Of a DNA stretch of 56,665 nt, positions 34,686 through 40,839 are shown piece after piece. Location: positions 1 to 56,665 of IMG/VR virus record IMGVR_UViG_3300010370_000044. One strand, 5' to 3'. The DNA comes from a virus. The notes under the pieces were generated by a model. That model saw only the letters and a program-made list of their open reading frames with translations. It was not told where the DNA came from and made no database searches. The first letter of the stretch is position 1; each line of letters starts with the position of its first letter. Made by a program: the position numbers and the translations under genes.

Positions 34686-34713
34686 AAAAAGAAAGCCCCC
34701 GATGAAGGGGGCT
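34686..34713 (-). terminator. Intrinsic terminator of the small-gene array
   Basis: Minus-strand stem AGCCCCC-TTCATC-GGGGGCT followed by TTCTTTTT. It should stop leftward transcripts from the 34.9-39.9 kb array. The flanks 34579-34685 hold no convincing gene; a 28-codon rightward frame (34618-34704) ends inside this hairpin. Confidence 0.8.
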
Positions 34714-34715
34714 AT

Positions 34716-34748
34716 TAAAAATCCCCCAATGGTCGCATCAAAGGGGGA
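34716..34748 (-). terminator. Second intrinsic terminator in tandem
   Basis: Minus-strand stem TCCCCC/GGGGGA around a 15-nt loop, followed by TTTTTAA. Lies just upstream (in the leftward sense) of the terminator at 34686. Confidence 0.7.
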
Positions 34749-34819
34749 AACAGGTAAATAAAGTCTGATGTCCCCGACTTCGTATGCGACACGTCATCGG
34801 AAGGAGCAAAGGTCAAAAC

Positions 34820-34830
34820 ACTACTTTAGA
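34820..34830. promoter_or_regulatory. Operator-like repeat
   Basis: ACTA-CTT-TAGA matches the TCTA-NNN-TAGA core at 7 of 8 arm positions. On the minus strand a GACCTTTGC near 34803-34811 is a partial -7 box, so a leftward promoter before the two terminators is possible. The interval 34749-34819 shows no gene. Confidence 0.4.
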
Positions 34831-34861
34831 TAGTCCAGAAAAAGAGGGGGTGATATTTGGG

Positions 34862-35131
34862 CTACTTGTTGAGCCATTGTTTGTATTCGTTTATGTATCT
34901 ATCGGGAATCTTTAATCCGTCTTCGAACTGAATAGGAAGTTCGCCATTGGTTGGGTATACATATTCACCCTCAATGATGCCATCTATCGAATTCCCTTTA
35001 TACCTCCTAAGACCTACCCTTTGGTTGGTTTCGGGATTGAAATTTAAGGTGTCTGAAAAATCAACATCTACAATGTCATCATCATCGATGGTTTCAATTG
35101 TCCATTCGTAGCCGACATAATTTACTCTCAT
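34862..35131 (-). CDS. Hypothetical acidic protein, last of the array
   Basis: An 89-aa acidic protein (MRVNYVGYEWTIETIDDDD) with an IEGEYVYPTNGE middle and a helix PDRYINEYKQWL. Leader ATAAACCCTAATCC precedes ATG 35131. A TATCACCCCC motif follows its stop. Function unknown. Confidence 0.7.
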   Translation of the reverse strand: MRVNYVGYEWTIETIDDDDIVDVDFSDTLNFNPETNQRVGLRRYKGNSIDGIIEGEYVYPTNGELPIQFEDGLKIPDRYINEYKQWLNK

Positions 35132-35151
35132 TGGATTAGGGTTTATGGTTA

Positions 35152-35529
35152 TCAATAGTCATCATCGTACCGCTCTTCCCACTCGGATCGGGGGCGGATA
35201 GACTGGCCTGCCCAGTTATAGCACTTACCACAATTGCAGTAGACGAGTCCATCACTATCGGCGTACATCTCCAACTCAAGACCACACTCGCATTCGCATA
35301 CTCGTGGATGTGTTACCAACCAACTCCAGTCCTTGACATATGGCGGTTGTGTGGTGTTTATCTCTCCAGACATACACTTTTTGTAATTCTCCACCGCCTC
35401 AGGGGGAAGGGACTCTACGTTCCCATCTTTATCGCATGGGAAAGAGTACGCTCTGCCACCTCCTATATCGAATTGAATCTCGTAAGCGGTGTGCAATTCT
35501 TGGTAGGATTCTTTGATAGTTTTAAGCAT
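35152..35529 (-). CDS. Zinc-binding small protein
   Basis: A 125-aa protein (MLKTIKESYQELHTAYEIQF). The C-terminal part has CECECGLELEMYAD and VYCNCGKCYNW, a cysteine-rich zinc ribbon, and ends in an acidic tail. Possible nucleic acid or protein binding. A tRNA-like element ends 15 nt before its ATG. Confidence 0.72.
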   Translation of the reverse strand: MLKTIKESYQELHTAYEIQFDIGGGRAYSFPCDKDGNVESLPPEAVENYKKCMSGEINTTQPPYVKDWSWLVTHPRVCECECGLELEMYADSDGLVYCNCGKCYNWAGQSIRPRSEWEERYDDDY

Positions 35530-35544
35530 GGGTGTATAGTTTAG

Positions 35545-35585
35545 GAACTGGTTGTCATCGAAGACCACGGCATATCCGCCAGTTC
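35545..35585 (-). ncRNA. Mini tRNA-like leader element G
   Basis: 41 nt preceded by CCCCC. Stem GAACTGG/CCAGTTC; hairpin CGG-ATATG-CCG; T-arm-like hairpin with a TTCGAT loop closed by GTC/GAC. Ends 15 nt before the ATG at 35529 and starts 7 nt (including CCCCC) after the preceding stop. Confidence 0.55.
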
Positions 35586-35592
35586 GGGGGCG

Positions 35593-35787
35593 TTAGTCGT
35601 TATTGTATTCATCCACATACCACTCTGTAATATGAATCAGCCGATCCAGTAACTGGTCTTCTGACTCTTTAGCAAGGGCGATAAAATCATCGTGGGTGAA
35701 CTCGTCCAATTCAGCACCAGTGAATTCTACGATGGCGGAGATGAGTTTCTCTCGGAAGGTTGACGAGGGGAGTGTCTTCTTTTTCAT
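35593..35787 (-). CDS. 64-aa acidic helical protein
   Basis: Starts MKKKTLPSSTFREKL; then acidic helices (ISAIVEFTGAELDEF, DFIALAKESEDQLLDRLI) with a TEWYVDEYNND end. Leader AAACCTAAACACC. Function unknown. Confidence 0.68.
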   Translation of the reverse strand: MKKKTLPSSTFREKLISAIVEFTGAELDEFTHDDFIALAKESEDQLLDRLIHITEWYVDEYNND

Positions 35788-35806
35788 GGTGTTTAGGTTT
35801 GATGAG

Positions 35807-35850
35807 GAACCGAGGGCAGTATCGCTCTGCCTTAACCACTCTCTCGGTTC
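35807..35850 (-). ncRNA. Mini tRNA-like leader element F
   Basis: 44 nt. Stem GAACCGAG/CTCGGTTC (8 bp, both sides changed relative to other copies), middle AGAGTGGTTAA like a tRNA D-arm, T-arm-like GGCAG-AGCGATA-CTGCC. Ends 19 nt before the ATG at 35787. Confidence 0.55.
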
Positions 35851-35858
35851 GGGTTGAA

Positions 35859-36056
35859 TCATAATTCAGATAGCACTTCCGATATTGCAATCTTGACCAA
35901 GTAGTTTTCACGAAGGCCATTGTCAATGAAATAGACTTTCTTAGTGTCTCTACAAACGATTGCAATGGTGCGTCCACCTTCGTTGTCGTCTTCGGTCTCC
36001 CAATAATCTACGTGAGTGTAGTTTTGTTCGTCCGTGTAGTCGGTTCTGATTTCCAT
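35859..36056 (-). CDS. 65-aa beta-rich protein
   Basis: Starts MEIRTDYTDEQNYTHVDYWE, then GRTIAIVCRDTKKVYFID and a C-terminal helix. Leader AAACCCTAATCAAC. No family recognised. Confidence 0.7.
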   Translation of the reverse strand: MEIRTDYTDEQNYTHVDYWETEDDNEGGRTIAIVCRDTKKVYFIDNGLRENYLVKIAISEVLSEL

Positions 36057-36076
36057 GTTGATTAGGGTTTGTTGAG

Positions 36077-36122
36077 GAACTGGCCTCGGTGTCGCTCCGA
36101 GATCGGCCGTGCCTACCAGTTC
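36077..36122 (-). ncRNA. Mini tRNA-like leader element E
   Basis: 46 nt. Stem GAACTGG/CCAGTTC, small hairpin GGC-ACG-GCC, T-arm-like TCTCGG-AGCGACA-CCGAGG. Ends 20 nt before the ATG at 36056. Aligns closely with element D (AGGNNNGNCCGA middle). Confidence 0.6.
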
Positions 36123-36129
36123 GTGGGTG

Positions 36130-36390
36130 TCAGCTATTAACTCGTTCAGCAAATTCCTTTAGCGTGTAGTAGTTGTAAGAATCGGACTCGTATAAATCAG
36201 AAAGCAATTCCTCGGAGCAGTAGAACCGCTCTACTTCTTTGCCGAAATAGACACGCTTGACAAGGTCATCAAGGGTTGGGAATATAATCGCCTCACCATC
36301 CTCAATTAGGACATGGATGGCGTTTCCATTGTTGTCGTGACGGCACTCGTAGGATTCGTCTGCTTTGCGAAGATGTTCGTTGTGTAACAT
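36130..36390 (-). CDS. Hypothetical 86-aa protein
   Basis: Starts MLHNEHLRKADESYECRHDN; beta-rich with GNAIHVLIEDGEAIIF and a C-terminal helix (LKEFAERV). Codes for a compact acidic domain of unknown function. Leader CTCAAACCT. Confidence 0.7.
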   Translation of the reverse strand: MLHNEHLRKADESYECRHDNNGNAIHVLIEDGEAIIFPTLDDLVKRVYFGKEVERFYCSEELLSDLYESDSYNYYTLKEFAERVNS

Positions 36391-36409
36391 AGGTTTGAGG
36401 TTTGATGAG

Positions 36410-36452
36410 GAACTGCCGAAGGAGTCGAACCTTCGTGAGACCATCGCAGTTC
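36410..36452 (-). ncRNA. Mini tRNA-like leader element B
   Basis: 43 nt, preceded by CCCCC. Acceptor-like GAACTGC/GCAGTTC (7 bp), a 10-nt GATGGTCTCA in place of the D and anticodon arms, and T-arm CGAAGG-TTCGACT-CCTTCG with a canonical T-loop. Ends 19 nt before the ATG at 36390. Element A has the same plan with different paired bases. Confidence 0.65.
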
Positions 36453-36458
36453 GGGGGC

Positions 36459-36533
36459 TTACATGAGGTTATCCGCAAGACACGATAAGAGCATGAGGAT
36501 AATCATGGCGATGATTTGGAATGCACCTTTCAT
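36459..36533 (-). CDS. 24-aa hydrophobic peptide
   Basis: One membrane helix with a basic start (MKGAFQIIAM) and a Cys in LLSC. Its ATG overlaps the preceding stop (ATGA) and its leader reads TTAAACCCAAAACC. Resembles toxin-like or small membrane peptides; function unknown. Confidence 0.5.
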   Translation of the reverse strand: MKGAFQIIAMIILMLLSCLADNLM

Positions 36534-36736
36534 GGTTTTGGGTTTAATTGTTTTGAGATTTCATCCTGCGCCCACTGAGGTAGTTCTGATACACTCATGA
36601 CGCTCTCGTTTCCGTAGCAGTCCTCCCAAGCATCATCGTAGTTGTCGTAGATGATGATGTCTCCATTGGGGTAGCATACTACAGACTCGTTTGCTTTGTC
36701 AACCAAGACAAAATCGGTAGGGTTAATTGCTTTCAT
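36530..36736 (-). CDS. 68-aa acidic protein
   Basis: Starts MKAINPTDFVLVDKANESVV; then YPNGDIIIYDNYDDAWED and an acidic helix. Stop overlaps the next ATG; ATG overlaps the previous stop. Function unknown. Confidence 0.7.
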   Translation of the reverse strand: MKAINPTDFVLVDKANESVVCYPNGDIIIYDNYDDAWEDCYGNESVMSVSELPQWAQDEISKQLNPKP

Positions 36737-36828
36737 GGTTTCTCGTTTAGTTGTTTAATCTCCTCGGCCAGTTGGAGGATGTCGTTGATGGCCTCTTCCC
36801 ATTCGGGAGGTAGTGTTACTGAGCGCAT
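36733..36828 (-). CDS. 31-aa helical peptide
   Basis: Starts MRSVTLPPEWEEAINDI and continues as an acidic amphipathic helix. Both ends overlap neighbouring genes (13 bp upstream; ATGA downstream), which is the main support. Confidence 0.55.
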   Translation of the reverse strand: MRSVTLPPEWEEAINDILQLAEEIKQLNEKP

Positions 36829-37091
36829 AAGTCCCAAGGTTGAAGGTTTTTGATGGAGGTTTCGTCTAGGTCGAACATCTCAAGGATGAAGGAGGCAAGG
36901 TCTTGTCTCGCCTCGTCTCCACGGAGGTCGTTTGTCCCGATCCGATCGGCTACTTGTCCCCCAGTCATTCCGAGGACTCTTCGGCAGAACTTTGCATCCT
37001 GACCGAGGTAAAGAGTGCGACCGAAGGCGGTCAATGTCCAGTCATGCCCGAATCCGTATGGACTAGGGTGGGTTTCGATGATAGGTTTCAT
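36816..37091 (-). CDS. Hypothetical 91-aa protein
   Basis: Starts MKPIIETHPSPYGFGHDW; contains GRTLYLGQDAKFCRRVLGM and a helical C-terminus (ARQDLASFILEMFDLDE). No family recognised. The 5-bp gap upstream indicates tight coupling. Confidence 0.7.
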   Translation of the reverse strand: MKPIIETHPSPYGFGHDWTLTAFGRTLYLGQDAKFCRRVLGMTGGQVADRIGTNDLRGDEARQDLASFILEMFDLDETSIKNLQPWDLCAQ

Positions 37092-37096
37092 ATTTC

Positions 37097-37369
37097 TTAG
37101 TTTTTGTTGAATAATTTCTTGAACCCTTTGTACACACCCGATTTGTAGGAGTGTGACTGATGGGCTAGGTGTCGGGCGAGGAAGATGGCGGTGATGGGTG
37201 CGTAGCGCAGTTCGACTTCCTCCATCAGGGCGGAGAAGGTCTTGCCATCCCGAAGGTGGGCGAATACCTCATCTTCCGTGGTGGCAATCGGGTCGTCGAA
37301 CTTGCCATCAATACGCGCTTGGATGTGGGCATCCGCGATGCGCTTGATTTCGGGGGTGATTCTTTTCAT
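37097..37369 (-). CDS. Hypothetical helical 90-aa protein
   Basis: Starts MKRITPEIKRIADAHIQARI; mostly helical, ends basic (YKGFKKLFNKN). Leader TTAAACCTAACACA after tRNA-like element C. Function unknown. Confidence 0.7.
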   Translation of the reverse strand: MKRITPEIKRIADAHIQARIDGKFDDPIATTEDEVFAHLRDGKTFSALMEEVELRYAPITAIFLARHLAHQSHSYKSGVYKGFKKLFNKN

Positions 37370-37384
37370 TGTGTTAGGTTTAAG

Positions 37385-37432
37385 GAACTGCCTTGGGTCA
37401 CGAACCCAGTGCCATCGGGATGGTGGCAGTTC
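37385..37432 (-). ncRNA. Mini tRNA-like leader element C
   Basis: 48 nt, preceded by CCCCC. Stem GAACTGCC/GGCAGTTC (8 bp), hairpin CCAT-CCCG-ATGG, T-arm-like TGGG-TTCGTGA-CCCA. Ends 15 nt before the ATG at 37369. Confidence 0.6.
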
Positions 37433-37439
37433 GGGGGTG

Positions 37440-37685
37440 TCAGATTTCGACTAGTTCTCCATCCTTCACGATATACTGAAAGTCATCCGTATCCTCCCAC
37501 TCAGTCCAGTAGTAGGCCTCATCCTCGTATGCTTCCTCAAGGGTATCGTATCCCAATTGCTGAGCATATTTGAGTGCATCGGCCTCGTACTTGGCATAGT
37601 AGCATCCATCTCCGAAGCAGTAACCTTCGTTCATTCCTTCGCCAGTGGCATCGCATTGGCGGGCATAGATTTGATTCTCTTGCAT
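37440..37685 (-). CDS. Conserved acidic Cys/Tyr-rich protein
   Basis: An 81-aa protein with QCDATGEGMNEGYCFGDGCYY, then helices and DDFQYIVKDGEL. The 'C.A.G.GMN.GY' pattern is one I associate with small proteins of aquatic Bacteroidota and their phages. Function unknown; possibly metal binding. Confidence 0.72.
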   Translation of the reverse strand: MQENQIYARQCDATGEGMNEGYCFGDGCYYAKYEADALKYAQQLGYDTLEEAYEDEAYYWTEWEDTDDFQYIVKDGELVEI

Positions 37686-37688
37686 AGG

Positions 37689-37841
37689 TTAGTCGTTTAA
37701 TGAGTTAAGGTGGTCAATTTCTTGTTCGTCAAGGTAGATGCAGAGTCCGTTGTCTAACTTGATGTAGTTAGGGCCTACTTCGAAGACCTTCTTGCCAACT
37801 AGCCACTCTGCGGCCTCTTGTGTAATGGTTGTTTTTGTCAT
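37689..37841 (-). CDS. 50-aa small protein
   Basis: Starts MTKTTITQEAAEWLVGKKVF, followed by a beta hairpin (YIKLDNGLCIYLD) and a short helix. Leader CTAAACCTATTACC after element D. Function unknown. Confidence 0.62.
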   Translation of the reverse strand: MTKTTITQEAAEWLVGKKVFEVGPNYIKLDNGLCIYLDEQEIDHLNSLND

Positions 37842-37855
37842 GGTAATAGGTTTAG

Positions 37856-37901
37856 GAACTGCGGTCGGTTTCGCTCCGACTTCGGTCACACCTCGCAGTT
37901 C
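37856..37901 (-). ncRNA. Mini tRNA-like leader element D
   Basis: 46 nt, preceded by a C-run. Stem GAACTGCG/CGCAGTTC (8 bp), hairpin GGT-GTG-ACC, T-arm-like GTCGG-AGCGAAA-CCGAC. Ends 14 nt before the ATG at 37841. Confidence 0.6.
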
Positions 37902-37910
37902 GGGGGGGGG

Positions 37911-38123
37911 TCAGTAACCTTGCAGTTCCATCACCTTCTTTTCATCGGGTGCTGACACCACTTTGGACTTGACCTTGAATTCGATTTCGTAATAAGCGGC
38001 ATCCAAGAACCCTCTAATGTGTTCGTTGAATGTCTCAAGGAATTCCTTGTTTGAAAAGTCAACTCCATCTGCAACCCAATTGTCGCTGACTGAAAGGTCT
38101 AGTTGTAGTTTCCACTTTTGCAT
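37911..38123 (-). CDS. 70-aa protein
   Basis: Starts MQKWKLQLDLSVSDNWV; then a helix (FLETFNEHIRGFLDA) and a strand (YEIEFKVKSKVVS), a plausible ferredoxin-like half. Leader AACCCTAAACCT. Function unknown. Confidence 0.68.
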   Translation of the reverse strand: MQKWKLQLDLSVSDNWVADGVDFSNKEFLETFNEHIRGFLDAAYYEIEFKVKSKVVSAPDEKKVMELQGY

Positions 38124-38127
38124 AGGT

Positions 38128-38364
38128 TTAGGGTTTATCGTTTGGGAATATGTTTTGGAATTCTCCAGTCTCTTCATTGAGAGCGATTACAACTGGATGA
38201 ATTGTGGTATCATAGATTTCGATGCGTACTTCATAGCCCTCCTCTTCGGTAAACTTGTGTTTGAGTACGGAGGATACGGAGAACGCATCTCTTCTATATA
38301 CTATTGATTCGCCAGTATTGAATAAAAAAACTCCATTGTGGAAAACACTGATTACGTACTGCAT
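38128..38364 (-). CDS. 78-aa beta-rich protein
   Basis: Starts MQYVISVFHNGVFLFNTGES; alternating strands and EVRIEIYDTTIHPVVIALN. Leader AAACCTAGACCT after element A. Function unknown. Confidence 0.7.
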   Translation of the reverse strand: MQYVISVFHNGVFLFNTGESIVYRRDAFSVSSVLKHKFTEEEGYEVRIEIYDTTIHPVVIALNEETGEFQNIFPNDKP

Positions 38365-38383
38365 AGGTCTAGGTTTTGATAAG

Positions 38384-38426
38384 GAACTGGGAGCGGAATC
38401 GAACCGCTCTACGACCATCCCAGTTC
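38384..38426 (-). ncRNA. Mini tRNA-like leader element A
   Basis: 43 nt, preceded by CCCCC. Acceptor-like GAACTGG/CCAGTTC, 10-nt GATGGTCGTA, T-arm GAGCGG-TTCGATT-CCGCTC with a canonical T-loop. Ends 19 nt before the ATG at 38364. Same plan and length as element B with every T-stem pair different: strong support for a selected RNA fold. Confidence 0.65.
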
Positions 38427-38436
38427 GGGGGTGCAT

Positions 38437-38625
38437 TCAACTCAGAGACACTTGCTTACAAAAGAGTCTCCATTGCATATCACGGAAATACTCCTTAGGG
38501 TCTCGCCCTAACTCACGTAGGGCTTTCTCCATACGCTTGTGGGTAGATAACTGGGTTTGTCCGCGACGGATAATTGTGCCGTCTGCCTTGGCGGAGAAGA
38601 TGGGGGACTTGATACGCTTACGCAT
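38437..38625 (-). CDS. 62-aa basic protein
   Basis: Starts MRKRIKSPIFSAKADGTIIR; very basic, with helix HKRMEKALRELGRDPKEYF. Possibly nucleic acid binding. Leader CTAAACCTAATCCC. Confidence 0.65.
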   Translation of the reverse strand: MRKRIKSPIFSAKADGTIIRRGQTQLSTHKRMEKALRELGRDPKEYFRDMQWRLFCKQVSLS

Positions 38626-38635
38626 GGGATTAGGT

Positions 38636-38956
38636 TTAGTTTTTGAATTGAGATAAATCAATCTTGATGTCGTTTTTTGGTCTGAATGTGGGGAAGAGTT
38701 GGTATGATAACTCAACAATCTCTTCGGTAATCTCATACGTTTCATTGTAGAAGCCATAATCAAACCAAGTAAGACCGCTTGTGAACAACTCATTTTTGAT
38801 GAATTCGGTGACCGCTTTTGTAGTTACCACTCTGCCATTATTGGCTGATGATATCAAACAAATTGCTTTCTGAATCATTTCGGCATCAATTAGGTAGGAG
38901 ATTGAAATTTTCGCTACCAATTGGCAATCTGATTTGCGCTGATAATTTGCTTTCAT
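38636..38956 (-). CDS. Hypothetical 106-aa protein
   Basis: Starts MKANYQRKSDCQLVAKISIS; helices (AEMIQKAICLISSAN, TKAVTEFIKNELFTSG) then YNETYEITEEIVELSYQ. No family recognised. Its leader is unusual: a hammerhead ribozyme ends 12 nt before the ATG, so the mature message probably begins with the ribozyme. Confidence 0.72.
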   Translation of the reverse strand: MKANYQRKSDCQLVAKISISYLIDAEMIQKAICLISSANNGRVVTTKAVTEFIKNELFTSGLTWFDYGFYNETYEITEEIVELSYQLFPTFRPKNDIKIDLSQFKN

Positions 38957-38968
38957 GTGATTAGGTTT

Positions 38969-39022
38969 AAAGTTTCGTCCTACTGGGACTCATCAGTACG
39001 GCGATTATCAGCCGTAGACTTT
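38969..39022 (-). ncRNA. Type III hammerhead ribozyme
   Basis: Minus strand, 5' to 3': stem III strand AAAG, cleavage triplet GUC (cut after C, between 39017 and 39016), stem I hairpin UACGGC/GCCGUA with an 8-nt loop, core CUGAUGA, stem II GUCC/GGAC, core GAAA, then CUUU closing stem III. All invariant core positions are present. Cleavage would release the upstream RNA and leave a 5'-OH message for the gene at 38636. Activity is predicted, not shown. Confidence 0.9.
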
Positions 39023-39023
39023 T

Positions 39024-39600
39024 TATCCAACCTATCGGAGAATGGACTGACGATGCGACACCGCATCCGTTTACACCCTCGTTCCGACTCCGGAAGAGCA
39101 TTCGATAGTCAGCGTACACGCCTTGGGGTTGTCTCTCCCCGACTATCCCCCTTTAGGCAGACATCACGTCTGCTTTCAATACACCGAAGGGGTAGTGGTT
39201 TCAAAAGTTTAGAGCCATTGAGTGGGGCTGACCGAGTCGGGCCGTAGCCGTAGGTCGGTGGTCATCCGAGCATCCTGATTGGTACTGACGGAGGAGAGGG
39301 CGGTAGGTGACTACTGATGCCTTCGCTCGTTTCCCGATGCCATCGCCGTGCATTTATCGTGGTTTGGTGTTCCCGAAGGAGTGCGTTACCCTAACACGTT
39401 GTGGCGAACCTTTGAAAGAACTTCGTCTAGCCGTTTCCGTTAGACAATGCAAGAATACGACGGCCCAAACCGATTTCGAACACTAGACCCCGACTTTTTT
39501 TAAAAAACAGGGGTATGCACTTAGAAACGGATACGTGTCTGTATTTAAATCTTAGGGATTTGTGGCAGATGTGCCTTATGAAAAGGGGGCAGTTCGGGGG
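39024..39600 (-). ncRNA. Large structured non-coding RNA candidate
   Basis: About 580 nt with no convincing gene on either strand. Minus-strand folds include GCAGAC/GTCTGC, a junction ATAGTC...GACTAT enclosing GGGG/CCCC and GCG/CGC hairpins, TTCCG/CGGAA, GATGCG/CGCATC, and UNCG tetraloops in cUACGg (39246-39251) and cUUCGg (39375-39380). UNCG loops appear only in the leftward reading. It starts 4 nt after the stop of the wHTH gene with the recurring CCCCCGAACTG and ends at the hammerhead. No known RNA family recognised. Confidence 0.5.
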
Positions 39601-39604
39601 ATTA

Positions 39605-39925
39605 CTAGAGCCGATAATTCCGTAGATAGGAACGCAAAGCCGAAAGGTACTCTCTCCCCATAGTGGTGATACCATACTGAACCCCATCCTTCGAAACAAG
39701 TCCGCAGTCTATCAAAGCACGGAGACTATTGGCAACGTACGATGCATCCTCAGACTTCCCATACTTGCCGACAAGGGATCGAACCTGATTGAACCGAAGA
39801 GACACACGGCGTTTCAACAGCACGAGAATTCCCAGTTCGTGGTGGCCCAAGGGATGAGTCCCATACCGAGCAGATATCTTCCGAACCGCAGTATCGAAAA
39901 CAAGGGCAAATTTGTCTAGTGTCAT
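39605..39925 (-). CDS. Winged-helix DNA-binding protein
   Basis: A 106-aa protein: helices HHELGILVLLKRR, a recognition-like segment NQVRSLVGKYGKSEDASYVANSLRALIDCGLV, a wing QYGITTMG and a dimer helix. This is a MarR/PadR-like winged helix by pattern. It is the first gene of the leftward small-gene array and may regulate it. Start ATG 39925 follows the gene-free control region. Confidence 0.75.
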   Translation of the reverse strand: MTLDKFALVFDTAVRKISARYGTHPLGHHELGILVLLKRRVSLRFNQVRSLVGKYGKSEDASYVANSLRALIDCGLVSKDGVQYGITTMGREYLSALRSYLRNYRL

Positions 39926-40440
39926 TCGAGTGAAATAGGGAGGGGGGTTGTTGAGATGTTATGCACACACACAACTCGCCCCCATATTGGATAAAAAAAC
40001 GGGCCGATGTTTACTTCGCGATGGGTTTCCTCCTCGCACAATATGACACGGGTTTGCTTTCCCTTGTGTCAGTCTTCCGAGTGCAATGCGTTGGGCCATA
40101 TGGGTTTGCAAAATTGCGTACACTAATTGGGTGTTATTTGATGGGCCGAAAATCGATTCCGAAACCGCCGATTTGACCCCCACTCGGTACGCGATTCGCG
40201 GTTCGCAAACGCGCGCGCGCCCATACATTTCTACGCATTACCCCCACCCCAAACCCACATACAGCGCCCATTTCTTTACTCTTATCGCTTACTTCTAGCA
40301 CTGGCAGGAATCCACCGCTTTTTGCATGCCCCTGTGGGCCTATTACAGCCCAGTGGCAGGCATTTCTTAAAGAGGCCGGACCGTAGACACGGCCCAGCGT
40401 TATTCCCTAAGAAAGTCCAAATATAACTACTGCCCTATCT
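39926..40440. other. GC-rich gene-free control region
   Basis: No gene on either strand. Distinct in composition: CGCGATTCGCG (near 40190), a CG-alternating run, and several inverted repeats: TGACACGGG with CCCTTGTGTCA (40044-40071), CACTGG with CCAGTG (about 40300-40356), GGCCG/CGGCC (about 40377-40397). It separates the leftward array from the rightward late genes, so divergent promoters, an origin or a structured leader are all possible. Confidence 0.4.
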
Positions 40441-40446
40441 ATTTTA

Positions 40447-40788
40447 TTGTGTTACTCACAGTTGTTGGTAAGTGGCGCTTTATTATGTGGTGGTTTGGTT
40501 ATTAATTTTGGCTTCACCCTTTTCGGGAATCCGGCTCGGGGGTGTTCGTTGTTTGAGAACAGCGATCAGCGCAAGAGTGGGACAGCAGACGATGGCGCGG
40601 CCCAGATGCAAAGGGAGGAAGGGTATGTCTGCAGGCTGGCACCCAGTCTTAGAGTAGCTCCCAGACCGATCGGCGGTGTGTCCAGATCGGGACGGTTGAT
40701 GCGGAGGCCGACGGCGCTCAAGCATAAACTGAAGCAGATCGGGGGACATAGTCATGTCTCTCGGTCTCGCGAAGACCTCAAACGCTAA
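40447..40788 (+). other. Ambiguous stretch: doubtful gene or structured RNA
   Basis: A 113-codon rightward frame (TTG start) and a 90-codon leftward frame (40483-40755) overlap here; neither gives a convincing protein (Arg/Pro/Ser-rich, no motif). Hairpins such as GGTCT-CGCGA-AGACC (about 40763-40777) and repeated CAGATCGGG suggest a structured RNA or control site. I see no firm gene between 39926 and 40844. Confidence 0.3.
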
Positions 40789-40799
40789 GCATATTATAC

Positions 40800-40839
40800 C
40801 CTATTTTAGAGTGTAGTTATTGTTGATCAGGATAATTTG
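40800..40839 (+). promoter_or_regulatory. Operator and promoter of the rightward late region
   Basis: CCTA-TTT-TAGA (40800-40810; 7 of 8 arm positions) followed by TAATTTGC (40833-40840), close to the -7 consensus, only 4 nt before the ATG at 40845. Probably a repressor-controlled, near-leaderless promoter. Confidence 0.5.

Noticed and set aside
34862-38956. Integron attC sites in the small-gene array
   Set aside because: Inverted repeats follow each gene, but the GTTRRRY/RYYYAAC core pairs are not conserved (one match, at 37373, looks accidental) and no integron integrase is present.
38957-39247. Rightward 96-codon frame over the hammerhead and structured RNA
   Set aside because: Composition is Ser/Arg/Leu-rich with no motif or gene-like neighbour spacing; the RNA structure explains the sequence better.
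39024-39600. Group I intron catalytic core in the structured RNA
   Set aside because: ATAGTC with GACTAT looks like P7, but the GACTA strand comes after TAGTC, the reverse of the required order, and no P3/P4-P6 pattern is found.
39427-39699. Leftward 90-codon frame overlapping the wHTH gene
   Set aside because: It overlaps a convincing gene by 95 bp, lacks the array leader and crosses several RNA stems.
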